Assembly (NCBI GenBank): GCA_023105745.1
Contig: JALGQZ010000006.1
Span: 64,586,316-64,650,315, forward strand
Length of the DNA: 64,000 bases
DNA from: Austropuccinia psidii
Lineage: Eukaryota; Basidiomycota; Pucciniomycetes; Pucciniales; Sphaerophragmiaceae
Reading direction: 5' to 3'
Each line of letters opens with the position of its first letter. Position 1 is the first letter of the stretch. The translations under genes and the position numbers were made by a program. This document shows positions 26,364-36,469 of this stretch, in pieces. Below the pieces are notes generated by a model. It had not been told where the DNA came from and made no database searches. It saw only the letters and a list, made by a program, of their open reading frames with translations.

Positions 26364-28202
26364 TGTAAGGTGTGGATATGAAACTTTGATTAAAAATCAA
26401 GTACTTTTCCTGTCCTCAAAATTTGTATAAGGTAAAAATCAATTAAAAATAGTATGAAATATTATTTTTAAGAGAAAAAACGCCAATTTTATTGTTTATA
26501 ACTTCATTAGTATAAAACAATAATATTATAAAAATTTATTGTTTTACCAACAATAAAAATTTATCCAAAAAATACTCTACAAGAGATATTTTAAGGCTAC
26601 AAAAGAAATTTCTTCAAGAGCAATTTCAATTGGAATTAATTGAGCAAAGAACTGCAAGAAATTAATTAAAGAACAAAGTCTTTAAAAAGAATATTAAAGA
26701 GAAAACACACCCAAAAGTGACCAGAGTGAATTTGGAAACAAAGTGACAAAGTTTACAGTGATGAAAGATGCTTTAATTCACTTTTGGGGTGGTTCAGGGG
26801 TAAAAATGATTATAAGAGTTACAAACAATGATTATAATGATTTTTTCACGTGGTTAAAAGGATTAAAATGATTTAAAAGTGGTGGTTGGAATCTTTGATT
26901 GATTGGTTTAACAGTTTTAAACTAATTAATAAAAGGAAAAGATTCTAACATGAAGAGAAAAGTGGGACAAAGAAGACATTCTTTTATAGCCATCAATTCT
27001 CTTGCTCCAAAAGTAAAATTTACTCTTGTCAGTCGTGAAAAACAGTCTGACAACAGAAAAGCCAATTATGGCATCATTGAACCCTGGTTTAGACCAAAAA
27101 GGGCTGGTTTAATCCATTTTTAGCCATTTTTAGCCATTTTAGACCCTTAAATCAGCCATTACTATAGCAATACCAGGCTTAGAGCCTTCAAAACACGTCA
27201 GAATGTGTGTCAGAGGCGTAGAAACCAGTTAAAACTGTTTTTATTATGATTGTTTTATCTTAAGGGTAGTTTTACCCTCTTGGCAACAGCTAAAACTACC
27301 CCAGTTGGTATCAAAACCTCATCATCAATTGAGTCCACAGACCCTGTAACTCAATTCCAGGCCAAAAGTGATGAACTTTTGCGTGAATTTTGACATCCCA
27401 CACCTGTCAGCAAGGATTTTGGGGGTCTAGCTCCCCCTTAGAGCTGGAGTTCCTTTTCCCCCCCAAATTTAATCTTTCCAATTTATTTTTCCTTTAATTC
27501 CTCATCATGTATTATACTTATAATTTACATATGTAATTCAATTCAATTGTACAGTACAATACAGTAATAATTGACACCTCATATGTAAATCAAAGTTCAC
27601 TTATGTAATACATGCGCACATTTTGACATTTCAATTGAATTCAATTGAAAATACTTCAATTCCTCATAACTTCTAAACTAAACACAACACCTCAATTTTA
27701 ACACAAAAATTGATGGTTAACACCACATGTGGTGTGAATTAAATTAAAGTTTTGAGGATTTTCAACTTTTGTATTGAAAATACTAAAAACTTAATTTAAG
27801 CTTATTTAGAGTTCAGTTACAAGAATTTCACTCAGAGGTGACCCCACCTGATTTTTTATGAGGAATCCAATGGTGAAATAAATTTTATATGTTTATTTAT
27901 TGGATAAAAAGTTATAATAAATTTTATTTAACTTTTTTTCCAAATTTATTTATTTTCTCACAATTTTGTTAAAGTTTCATTTTTACTTAATTTTTTCAAG
28001 TATAAATGTAATTTTACATTTACAAAATTTAATGTATTTTTTATTTTTAAATTATAATTAATTTTTTATTTTTAATATAATTTTATATTTATATTTTTAT
28101 TTTTATTTTAATAATATAAATAAATTTATTTTATTTATATTAATATGTTATTTTTTATATTTGTGGTCTTTTGGGTATATGAAATTACCTCTAAGGCTCA
28201 CA
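26364..28202 (-). repeat. 3' LTR of element A
   Basis: In element orientation it starts TGTGAGCCTTAGAGG at 28202 and ends CCACACCTTACA at 26364. It is 1839 bp, as is its partner. The AT-rich first 300 bp would be U3. The CACCATTGGATTCCTCAT block (27858-27875, minus strand) is shared with LTR family C. Short direct repeats of CCATTTTTAG occur near 27115. Confidence 0.97.
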
Positions 28203-28214
28203 TTCCCTCCCCCT
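28203..28214 (-). promoter_or_regulatory. Polypurine tract, element A
   Basis: On the minus strand AGGGGGAGGGAA directly abuts the TG of the 3' LTR. This is the standard position of the plus-strand DNA primer. Confidence 0.85.
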
Positions 28215-28226
28215 AAAAAAAGAATA

Positions 28227-29177
28227 TTACTTTGTAATACTGGTGTTTCTAGTGTGTCTGAATCTCCTCAGGAGTTTGGTAGCTTCTGGTATATCTTTTT
28301 CTTCTAACCATTCATCTTCACAAGTTGGGTCACTGTACCTAACAAGGTATTCCCTTACTTTTTTGGTTCTTAATTTCCTTTCTTTAAGAACTTTGGTTAT
28401 TTTCTTAGTACCAGATGTCTCAATAGGAGGTATAACTTGGGGAACCTTATTCCTCAAGGGAAATTTCTCAGCATCACTAGATTTATATGGTTTTATCAAG
28501 CTCACTGGAAATGTAGGGTGCTTATTGCTAAGTTCTTCAGATAACTCTACTTCAACAGCATTTTCTCCATGGAGGGCCTTAATCACAAAAGGTCCTGCAA
28601 AGGAGTCTTTCAACTTTTTACATCCTTTGATGTTATTGAAGTTAGTGGTGGATACAAGAACTAGGTCCCCCACTTTGAAATCTGGAGTTGCATGAGATTT
28701 ATCCCATTTGTCTTTAGCATATTCAAAAGAGTCCTCCATGCACCTTACTGCATGCTTTCTAGCTTTGTCTAGCATTCCTTTGAAGCTAGCAGCTGTGGGA
28801 TGTATTTCAATTAAGTCTTTCCTCAAGGAGTCTTGGGGTAACTTGGGGTTCCATCCTTTTTCTAGAACAGCAGGAGTCTGATTGGTACTAGCATGGATTG
28901 ATGTTTTATATGCTAATTCCAGTGCTGGTAACAGAGTACACCAATAATGGGTAAATCCATCACAATCTTTGAATTCAAGGCCATATGCACAAAATCTTCT
29001 CACCATGTCCTCTAAGGTTTGGATCATTCTTTCAGCCAGGCCATCAGTTTGTGGGTGGTAGGCTGTAGAGAAAGACAGTTTAGTGCCAAATAATTGGTGA
29101 AGATTTGTCCATAGTGCTGAAGTGAATTTGGGATCTCTATCACTGATGATATTTGTAAATATCCCAGTCCATGACAC
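28227..29177 (-). CDS. Integrase C-terminal part with GPF module and chromodomain (element A)
   Basis: This is 316 codons of the integrase, in the same frame as the ORF upstream and separated from it only by the TAG at 29187-29189. Residue D13 (in SDRDPKF) and E49 (in GLAER) have exactly 35 residues between them, the D,D(35)E spacing of retroviral-type integrases. AYHPQTDG lies between them. A GPF module sits near residue 188 (FAGPFVIKAL). The last ~45 residues (REYLVRYSD, DEWLEEKDI) form a chromodomain, which in this family steers insertion to marked chromatin. The listed start is only the first Met after the stop. The real start is in gag-pol. Confidence 0.9.
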   Translation of the reverse strand: MSWTGIFTNIISDRDPKFTSALWTNLHQLFGTKLSFSTAYHPQTDGLAERMIQTLEDMVRRFCAYGLEFKDCDGFTHYWCTLLPALELAYKTSIHASTNQTPAVLEKGWNPKLPQDSLRKDLIEIHPTAASFKGMLDKARKHAVRCMEDSFEYAKDKWDKSHATPDFKVGDLVLVSTTNFNNIKGCKKLKDSFAGPFVIKALHGENAVEVELSEELSNKHPTFPVSLIKPYKSSDAEKFPLRNKVPQVIPPIETSGTKKITKVLKERKLRTKKVREYLVRYSDPTCEDEWLEEKDIPEATKLLRRFRHTRNTSITK

Positions 29178-29186
29178 TACTCTATT

Positions 29187-30641
29187 CTATATCAGAAGAG
29201 CTGTATCCATAGCTGTATCATCTTTGTGACATGGTAAAAAGATTGGAGTTTTACTGAATCTGTCCACAATTACTAGGCAAGCATTATAGCTCCTGTCACC
29301 TCCTGGTGGTAGGCCAGTTACCCAATCCATATGGACAATTTCCCAAGGTCTGTTTGGTTCTTGGATTTTCATCATATTTCCAAGTCTTTTGCCAGTGGAT
29401 TTATTTGCCTTTTGGCATCTGTCACAGGTTTTGCAATACTCTGCAACATCTTTTTGCCACATTGGCCACCATATGCAGGTCTTCACTTTCTCTCTTGTTC
29501 TGTCTTCAGAAAGATGTCCTGAAAAGGGACTATCATGGCATTCTTTCAGTACAAGATTGATTAATGACCTGTCTACAACTGTCATGACACATGTGTGCTT
29601 GGTTCTGTGGTAAATTATACCATCCAGTAGGTGAAATCTTCCTTCATTATAAGATTTTCTCCATACTTCATCCAAGGCATGTATTAGAGAGTTGTCTTTA
29701 CAGTCTCTGTTAAGTAATTGGCATAAGATGCTACAATTCTTATCTTGAGTGTAACTATTTCTGACTTCTTCAAAGAAGGTGGTGTTCAAGTCTGTAACAC
29801 TTATTCCTTCTATTGGAATTTGTGGTGAAGCTTCTTCTGGAACATAAGCAGGATTATCAATGTTATTTGGTAATGGCCATCTGCTTAGTCCATCTGCATT
29901 CTTATGAATATTCCCATCCTTATGAACAATAGTCATATTGCCTCTGTATTCTTGTATGGCTATCTGCCATCTGAGCATGTGTCTGTTAGGTGTTTTCATG
30001 TTCAAAAGTGATTTCACAGCTGTACAATCTGTTATTACTTCAAAAACACATCCCTCTAAGAAATAGTTCAATTTCTCCAAGGCCCAGACAAGGCATAGAC
30101 ATTCCATTTGACTTGCTCCATATCTGGCTTCAGTTGGTTTGATTTGCCTGGATATGAAACATATTGGTCCTTCTACAGGTTTGTCATTTATGATCTGAAC
30201 TTGGTGAAGTGCAGCACCTAGTCCATCCCCTGATGCATCAATATACAGTTTGAAAGGTAATTTAAAGTCTGGCATCAGTAAGAGTGGAGCAGTGGTCAAT
30301 GCTTCTCTTAGAGATTCAAAAGCTTTGACTCTGTCAACAGTCATCTCAAATACTGTGTCTTTGTCACACAACTTATAAAGTGGTCTTGCTATGGATGCAA
30401 AGTTTTTAATGTGTTGCCTGTAATATCCTGCAAAACCCAAGGATGACTGAATTTCCTTCTTATTCTGAGGCATGGGTTTTAACAATACTGCTGCAACTTT
30501 GTTTTTATCAATTCCAAGGGACAAACCAGATACAACATGTCCTAGTGCCTTAAGTTCTTTAAATCCAAAATGACATTTCTTCAAGGAGATTTTCATGTTT
30601 ACTGATTGGATTTTTGTCAAAACTCTTGATAATCTGTACAT
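29187..30641 (-). CDS. RT thumb, RNase H and integrase N-terminal part (element A)
   Basis: This is 484 codons continuing pol after the frameshift at 30681-30683. Residues ~1-75 are RT thumb/connection ([23 protein letters not shown]). Residues ~130-260 are RNase H ([13 protein letters not shown], then [22 protein letters not shown] and KNADGLSR), with the expected acidic residues. From ~375 comes the integrase HHCC zinc domain (CHDSPFSGH...CKTCDRCQ), then the first catalytic Asp ([11 protein letters not shown]). It stops at TAG where related copies suggest Trp, a single G-to-A change. The product belongs to gag-pol and is not an independent gene. Confidence 0.92.
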   Translation of the reverse strand: MYRLSRVLTKIQSVNMKISLKKCHFGFKELKALGHVVSGLSLGIDKNKVAAVLLKPMPQNKKEIQSSLGFAGYYRQHIKNFASIARPLYKLCDKDTVFEMTVDRVKAFESLREALTTAPLLLMPDFKLPFKLYIDASGDGLGAALHQVQIINDKPVEGPICFISRQIKPTEARYGASQMECLCLVWALEKLNYFLEGCVFEVITDCTAVKSLLNMKTPNRHMLRWQIAIQEYRGNMTIVHKDGNIHKNADGLSRWPLPNNIDNPAYVPEEASPQIPIEGISVTDLNTTFFEEVRNSYTQDKNCSILCQLLNRDCKDNSLIHALDEVWRKSYNEGRFHLLDGIIYHRTKHTCVMTVVDRSLINLVLKECHDSPFSGHLSEDRTREKVKTCIWWPMWQKDVAEYCKTCDRCQKANKSTGKRLGNMMKIQEPNRPWEIVHMDWVTGLPPGGDRSYNACLVIVDRFSKTPIFLPCHKDDTAMDTALLI

Positions 30642-30678
30642 GTGCTCCTCCCAAGTCTTTGAACAGATAATAATGTCA

Positions 30679-33600
30679 TCAAATGTAAATGATTAACCAT
30701 CCCTCTGAGAGTTCTTCAGGGAAGATTTCATTCATCATTCTTTGGAAGTGTGAAGGTGCATTTTTGATACCAAAGGGCATCCTTAAGTATTCATACACTC
30801 CACAATGAACAATAATTCTCAAGTATTTTCTTGCTCTTGGTGTTACCACATTTTGATGGAATCCTTTAAGGGAATCCATAGTGGTTATATACACTGCTTG
30901 AGATATTTGAGTAAGGGCAATTTGGATTTTTGGTATTGGGTATCTGTCTGGAACAGTGTAAGTGTTCAGAGCTCTAAAGTCCCCAACCATTCTGGATTTT
31001 CCATTATGCCACGCCACTATGACTGGTGTAGTTATTTCTACTTCCTCATTGTGGCCTACTTTTCTTATTACACCAAGGTCTAGAAGTTCTTTGATATGAA
31101 TTTCTAGAGCTTCTCTTGATTTTGGACTTGCTGGATAAGCAGGTCTTCTTAAGAGTGGTGGATAAGGTCTCTCAATGTTAAGAATGATGTCAACTTCATG
31201 ACCAATAATTGCTCCCAGAGGTTCTTTGTCTGTAGCAAATGCTCCTTTGTGGTCATACAAAAGGGAAGAAAGTTCATTTTCTTGTTTATCAGTCAGATGA
31301 AGGCTTATCTCAGCCTCATTTAACTGTTCAGACTTGAATTTTTCTAACTCTAAGTTGACTGGTGATACTTTGTTTACTGTAATTTGTCTTTTAAATGGTA
31401 AAAAGGCAAATTTCTGGCGCTTATTGTACCCAATTGTAAAGTATCTGTCTTTGTTATTATGTAAATCTATCCCATACATGATCAAATAGTCATTTCCCAA
31501 TATAAAATGGGTACTAGAGCAATTTTTCATAACAACAAATTCAACTGTGATCCTTAAATTCTCATTTATGTGTGGGAATATGACATTGGTCTCAAAGATT
31601 CCCAATGCTTTCATTGGGTTACTTGCACTGTTGAATTTTATACCATCAATTGGTAACAATTGGTCTTCAAAATTTGGCACACAAGTCTTAAGAAAGGATT
31701 TTCCAACACAAGAGCAGAAGGCTCCTGGGTCAAGCAAAAGTTTGGTGGGCTTGTTGTCAATTACCACTTCTGTTATACAGGAGTTACCAGCTGTATAACC
31801 TTTTCCTCTGTTTGGTTTTGTCTTCATAAGTTGTGCATCTTGAACTTTTGATAAATCAACTTGACCATTGCTCAATTGTGGTAAGTGGGAATAAGATTCC
31901 ATGATGTCAAAAGTGGCATTGATATTTTCTATATCTTTTGAAGATTCAGAAAATATGGATGACTTATCATCTGAATTGTCTTCAATTATGTCTTCTTTTT
32001 CAACATCTGGTTCCTTTTCAATGTCAATTTCATTGATTTTCCCCCTCTTTGGACATGTATTGGCTAAATGGGTGGTGCTTTGGCAAATATGGCATTTTCT
32101 GACTGTATCTGCATATTTATATTTAATATTACCAGAATTTTCTTTGGGGTTTTTGTCCACAGAATCTTTCCAAGGTGTATTAAACCTTGTTTTGAGATTC
32201 ACCCTACTAGAACCAATTTTGGTTCTGGTGGTTACTTCTTCTAGTATATTGATAATATCTTCTGCTGAAGATTGTTCAGTAGTCCTGCTTTTGACAGCAT
32301 GCTCTAAGTCACCTCCACATTGTCTCAGAATTTTTCTATGGATCATAAACTCTGACATGTCAGGATATAATGCTGTTAATCTGTCCTTTTGTTGGCAAAA
32401 CCATGGTAAAGCTCTGTCTTTATCAGCATTAAATTTGGCAGATTCAAAGGCTGTTTCAACTTTAAACCTCCAAGCATCATTTGCCCATTTGTTGATGATT
32501 TGGGTTTTCCACCAAGTCCAACTCTGGTGTCCATGTGCTTGTCTTATTTTGATGTACCATCTGTGAGCTGATCTGGTAAACAAGGTGTTAAACCTGGCTG
32601 TTACCAATCTGTCTGGTAATTCAAAATCCTCTTTGATCATGTCAATACCTCTAATGAATTCCATATGGTCATACTCTCCTTCACCACTGAAGTGAGGCCA
32701 TTCTTTAAGTTTTGGAACTTCTTTCAAGAGTGCTTGGCCCATTGATGGTTCCAAGTTATGAAAAGAAGTGGATAATTCATTTTTTAATTGTGAATTATCA
32801 GGATCCAATACTTGTGGATTTGGAATTCTTGTGCCCTCATTTTGATTTAGAGGTGTAGACATTCTTGGTAAGGTGTTCAGTATTTGTTCAATGTCATTCA
32901 TTTTACTGTTGCTACACCTTTGGGAATTTCTGTATTCATGTTGGAAGCTTTGTATTAAATTTATTACTTCAATTTTATACATGTCTTCCTTATGTGTCAG
33001 TTCTTGCCATAACTCTGTCTGTCTTGTATTATCAGCAGTGACTTGATTCAATTTCATTGATAATTTTGATACTTCTTCTTGTGAAGCATCAAAACACTTT
33101 TTCAAGGCAATGGTATATGTCTTTACTTCAGTAAATGAATTTGAAATGTCATCAAGGACTTTCTTGTTATCTGTTTTGATAATATTTATGGCTTGTTTAA
33201 TTCTTGTTTCAATCATGTCATCAATATTGAATTTAGAATATTTATCTGTTAATTCTTTAATAATGGCAGATTGTTCATTAATTTTATTGTTAGAAGAATT
33301 ATCATTATTGGAATTTTTAATTGTTCTTAAAACTTTTTCAAAACACATAAGTGTCTCATTAATTTGGCACAGAATCAGGTTGTTTGTTTTAATGTTGTTA
33401 CAAATGGTTTCATTTTTATCAGAAAGATGTTTTTTCACGTCATTTATAGCATTATACAACTCTGGGATGGAATCAAATATGTCAGAAATCATTTCTGGAA
33501 TCTTAATCTGGCTTCCTCCTTCTTCTGTAATTCCATCATGGTTCTGGCCATCTGAAATACATTTTCCATGGCATCCTGCTGAATCTTTGGGATTCTGTAG

Positions 33601-34152
33601 CCCTGGCTGTAAGGTTTTGGGGCTGGTGCCTTCCCTTTGCCCTTGTTTGGAGTTTGTGGCTGCTTTTTCATGTTGGAATTGCTGCTGCTGGCCACTGGGG
33701 CTGTTTTTGGCACTGGTTTGGGTGGTGGAGGGTTGTTTTTCCTCCATTCTAGTGTCAAAAGCATCATGTTTTTCTTCTCCATTAATGGATGCCATCCATT
33801 GAGCAATTTGCAAGTGTTGGGATGGCCCAAGAATTTTCTTACTGTCAGGTAAGAATTCATGCAATTCTTCCACAGGTCTGCAAGGATCTGGTACTCCTTG
33901 AATTGAAGTGCATTGTTGTATGCACTGTGGCTGGCTTTGTATATGTCCACAGAGGCTTTTTGTGGCGGTGTCAGCTCTTTTTGAAGGTAAAATGGTATTA
34001 TCAGCTTCAGAATGACCCATTTTAGTTGTTTGGAAGTCATCAACTGACCCTTTTCCTTCTGTACCTGGTTGGCCTCTGCCATAATCACGTCTATTACCTT
34101 TTTGGGAGCTGCTTGAGGGGTTGTAGCTGGCTCCTGACCTGGTTGAAGGCAT
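30679..34152 (-). CDS. Gag-protease-RT (N-terminal part of gag-pol, element A)
   Basis: 1157 codons from ATG at 34152. Residues 1-~220 are Gln/Ser/Lys-rich and overlap a second, conserved frame, so the true N-terminus is uncertain. Residues ~230-450 are Asn/Lys-rich, with coiled-coil character. The capsid-like part ([10 protein letters not shown] near 490, [14 protein letters not shown] near 552) follows. A CCHC zinc knuckle (CX2CX4HX4C) lies at ~685-698, then an acidic linker. The aspartic-protease site is at 808-810 and reads DPG. RT runs from ~1010 ([31 protein letters not shown]) and ends at GWLIIYI, where a 1-nt insertion puts TGA in place of the catalytic DD. Gag and protease are otherwise intact. 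Confidence 0.92.
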   Translation of the reverse strand: MPSTRSGASYNPSSSSQKGNRRDYGRGQPGTEGKGSVDDFQTTKMGHSEADNTILPSKRADTATKSLCGHIQSQPQCIQQCTSIQGVPDPCRPVEELHEFLPDSKKILGPSQHLQIAQWMASINGEEKHDAFDTRMEEKQPSTTQTSAKNSPSGQQQQFQHEKAATNSKQGQREGTSPKTLQPGLQNPKDSAGCHGKCISDGQNHDGITEEGGSQIKIPEMISDIFDSIPELYNAINDVKKHLSDKNETICNNIKTNNLILCQINETLMCFEKVLRTIKNSNNDNSSNNKINEQSAIIKELTDKYSKFNIDDMIETRIKQAINIIKTDNKKVLDDISNSFTEVKTYTIALKKCFDASQEEVSKLSMKLNQVTADNTRQTELWQELTHKEDMYKIEVINLIQSFQHEYRNSQRCSNSKMNDIEQILNTLPRMSTPLNQNEGTRIPNPQVLDPDNSQLKNELSTSFHNLEPSMGQALLKEVPKLKEWPHFSGEGEYDHMEFIRGIDMIKEDFELPDRLVTARFNTLFTRSAHRWYIKIRQAHGHQSWTWWKTQIINKWANDAWRFKVETAFESAKFNADKDRALPWFCQQKDRLTALYPDMSEFMIHRKILRQCGGDLEHAVKSRTTEQSSAEDIINILEEVTTRTKIGSSRVNLKTRFNTPWKDSVDKNPKENSGNIKYKYADTVRKCHICQSTTHLANTCPKRGKINEIDIEKEPDVEKEDIIEDNSDDKSSIFSESSKDIENINATFDIMESYSHLPQLSNGQVDLSKVQDAQLMKTKPNRGKGYTAGNSCITEVVIDNKPTKLLLDPGAFCSCVGKSFLKTCVPNFEDQLLPIDGIKFNSASNPMKALGIFETNVIFPHINENLRITVEFVVMKNCSSTHFILGNDYLIMYGIDLHNNKDRYFTIGYNKRQKFAFLPFKRQITVNKVSPVNLELEKFKSEQLNEAEISLHLTDKQENELSSLLYDHKGAFATDKEPLGAIIGHEVDIILNIERPYPPLLRRPAYPASPKSREALEIHIKELLDLGVIRKVGHNEEVEITTPVIVAWHNGKSRMVGDFRALNTYTVPDRYPIPKIQIALTQISQAVYITTMDSLKGFHQNVVTPRARKYLRIIVHCGVYEYLRMPFGIKNAPSHFQRMMNEIFPEELSEGWLIIYI
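33489..34138 (-). CDS. Overlapping +1-frame ORF inside the gag start (element A)
   Basis: It is open for over 210 codons in the +1 frame relative to gag, from the splice acceptor at 34139-34140 to TGA at 33489. It has no early ATG, the first being near 34082. Landmarks: [19 protein letters not shown], a Pro/Lys-rich linker, [19 protein letters not shown] and a charged C-terminus. The same landmarks appear in the +1 frame of element C (58690-59145: MNSRHILKKFL, NGWNPL, YRIPKIQ, MARALMEF) and in pieces in element B, so the protein is under selection or was until recently. Its function is unknown. It may be the real Gag N-terminus, joined to the gag frame by frameshifting, or a separate accessory protein. 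Confidence 0.6.
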
Positions 34153-34202
34153 AATTATGGTTAAAAAGGCTTAAAATAGTATTTTTACGTCAAAAAACTT
34201 AC
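34134..34202 (-). other. Candidate intron with tandem 3' splice sites 5 nt apart
   Basis: Donor GTAAGT, then about 60 nt rich in T and A, then ACCAG|GTCAG|GAG. The two possible acceptors give intron lengths of 64 and 69 nt and select two different downstream frames, both open. The gag ATG (34152) lies inside the intron. Confidence 0.45.
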
Positions 34203-34400
34203 TATTGGCCAAATGTTTAGCTTTCTGAAGGGTATTACTTATGTCCAAGTTAATTAATTCAGAAGATATTGGTTCAGGCTGGTTATTTTGAGTCACAATA
34301 ACAGTGCTATTATGATCAGAATTGACAGTACTGGCAGGGATAATGCTGGTTACTGTTGAGGCTGTTTCAATGTTTTCTTGTCTTACCACATTGTCAGACA
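34203..34400 (-). CDS. Spliced upstream exon of gag / overlapping ORF (element A)
   Basis: On the minus strand TTTTAG precedes the exon and GTAAGT follows it (donor at 34202-34201). The 198-nt exon is open (SDNVVRQENIE... to KAKHLAN) and ends in phase 1. Element C has the counterpart 58244-58393 with the same acceptor context (TTTTTAG then TGT), the same phase and a GTGAGT donor. Splicing to the CAG at 34141-34139 leads into the +1 ORF, and splicing 5 nt further on (34134) leads into gag. The initiating exon lies further upstream and was not found. Inference from sequence; no transcript data. Confidence 0.5.
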
Positions 34401-34610
34401 CTAAAATTAATGAAAAAGCCAATTAATTAAGTAAAAAAAGGATATTTCAAAAAAAGAAATAAAAATTTAAGCCTCACTTATAACATGAAAAAAATTATTT
34501 TTTATGGATTTTTTGAATTATAAGTATTTTTTATATGTTTTTAAATTTTTCAATATAAGAAAAAAGATTTAAAAAGAGTAAAAAAAAATATGTCACAGGT
34601 AAACTATCAT

Positions 34611-34625
34611 GGCTGGGCCCCCAAA
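34611..34625 (-). promoter_or_regulatory. Primer-binding-site region, element A
   Basis: Reading on the minus strand after the 5' LTR end (CCTTACA): TT, then TGGGGGCCCAGCC. The homologous region of element C reads TGGGGGCCTGGCC. Conservation next to the LTR identifies the primer site. The priming RNA is not identified. Confidence 0.7.
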
Positions 34626-36464
34626 TGTAAGGTGTGGATATGAAACTTTGATTAAAAATCAAGTACTTTTCCTGTCCTCAAAATTTGTATAAGGTAAAAA
34701 TCAATTAAAAATAGTATGAAATATTATTTTTAAGAGAAAACACGCCAATTTTATTGTTTATAACTTTATTAGTATAAAACAATAATATTATAAAAATTTA
34801 TTGTTTTACCAACAATAAAAATTTATCCAAAAAATACTCTACAAGAGATATTTTAAGGCTACAAAAGAAATTTCTTCAAGAGCAATTTCAATTGGAATTA
34901 ATTGAGCAAAGAACTGCAAGCAATTAATTAAAGAACAAAGTCTTTAAAAAGAATATTAAAGAGAAAACACGCCCAAAAGTGACCAGAGTGAATTTGGAAA
35001 CAAAGTGACAAAGTTTACAGTGATGAAAGATGCTTTAATTCACTTTTGGGGTGGTTCAGGGGTAAAAATGATTATAAGAGTTACAAACAATGATTATAAT
35101 GATTTTTTCACGTGGTTAAAAGGATTAAAATGATTTAAAAGTGGTGGTTGGAATCTTTGATTGATTGGTTTAACAGTTTTAAACTAATTAATAAAAGGAA
35201 AAGATTCTAACATGAAGAGAAAAGTGGGACAAAGAAGACATTCTTTTATAGCCATCAATTCTCTTGCTCCAAAAGTAAAATTTACTCTTGTCAGTCGTGA
35301 AAAACAGTCTGACAACAGAAAAGCCAATTATGGCATCATTGAACCCTGGTTTAGACCAAAAAGGGCTGGTTTAAGCCATTTTTAGCCATTTTTAGCCATT
35401 TTAGACCCTTAAATCAGCCATTACTATAGCAATACCAGGCTTAGAGCCTTCAAAACACGTCAGAATGTGTGTCAGAGGCGTAGAAACCAGTTAAAACTGT
35501 TTTTATTATGATTGTTTTATCTTAAGGGTAGTTTTACCCTCTTGGCAACAGCTAAAACTACCCCAGTTGGTATCAAAACCTCATCATCAATTGAGTCCAC
35601 AGACCCTGTAACTCAATTCCAGGCCAAAAGTGATGAACTTTTGCGTGAATTTTGACATCCCACACCTGTCAGCAAGGATTTTGGGGGTCTAGCTCCCCCT
35701 TAGAGCTGGAGTTCCTTTTCCCCCCCAAATTTAATCTTTCCAATTTATTTTTCCTTTAATTCCTCATCATGTATTATACTTATAATTTACATATGTGATT
35801 CAATTCAATTGTACAGTACAATACAGTAATAATTGACACCTCATATGTAAATCAAAGTTCACTTATGTAATACACGCGCACATTTTGACATTTCAATTGA
35901 ATTCAATTGAAAATACTTCAATTCCTCATAACTTCTAAACTAAACACAACACCTCAATTTTAACACAAAAATTGATGGTTAACACCACATGTGGTGTGAA
36001 TTAAATTAAAGTTTTGAGGATTTTCAACTTTTGTATTGAAAATACTAAAAATTTAATTTAAGCTTATTTAGAGTTGAGTTACAAGAATTTCACTCAGAGG
36101 TGACCCCACCTGATTTTTTATGAGGAATCCAATGGTGAAATAAATTTTATATGTTTATTTATTGGATAAAAAGTTATAATAAATTTTATTTAACGTTTTT
36201 TCCAAATTTATTTATTTTCTCACAATTTTGTTAAAGTTTCATTTTTACTTAATTTTTTCAAGTATAAATGTAATTTTACATTTACAAAATTTAATGTATT
36301 TTTTATTTTTAAATTATAATTAATTTTTTATTTTTAATATAATTTTATATTTATATTTTTATTTTTATTTTAATAATATAAATAAATTTATTTTATTTAT
36401 ATTAATATGTTATTTTTTATATTTGTGGTCTTTTGGGTATATGAAATTACCTCTAAGGCTCACA
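34626..36464 (-). repeat. 5' LTR of element A
   Basis: 1839 bp, equal in length to the copy at 26364, with about ten mismatches and no indel. Some differences are CpG in this copy and CA or TG in the other (near 34970 and 35877). It is followed by the target duplication AATAT at 36465. Confidence 0.97.
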
Positions 36465-36469
36465 AATAT

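Larger units (their letters stand above)
26364..36464 (-). mobile_element. Ty3/gypsy chromovirus A, full length, young, two pol lesions
   Basis: A complete minus-strand element with two LTRs of identical length (1839 bp) differing at about ten positions by eye, and a perfect 5-bp target duplication AATAT (26359-26363 and 36465-36469). A polypurine tract sits at 28203-28214 and a primer site at 34611-34623. Gag, protease, RT, RNase H, integrase and chromodomain are in chromovirus order. LTR identity implies recent insertion, yet pol carries a 1-nt insertion in the RT active-site box (30681-30683) and a TAG in integrase (29187-29189). This copy cannot supply its own polymerase. Confidence 0.97.

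Noticed and set aside
26364..28202. The two 1.84-kb repeats as an independent segmental duplication
   Set aside because: They are the LTRs of one element: TG...CA ends, adjoining polypurine tract and primer site, and a shared AATAT duplication.
30805..33852. Many plus-strand frames of 60-230 codons opposite the gag-pol of element A
   Set aside because: Antisense shadows of the coding strand; no motif and no conservation in other copies.
34139..34152. ATG at 34152 as the certain gag start
   Set aside because: It lies inside the candidate intron, element B appears to lack it, and the upstream exon reads into the region, so it is only one of several possible starts.
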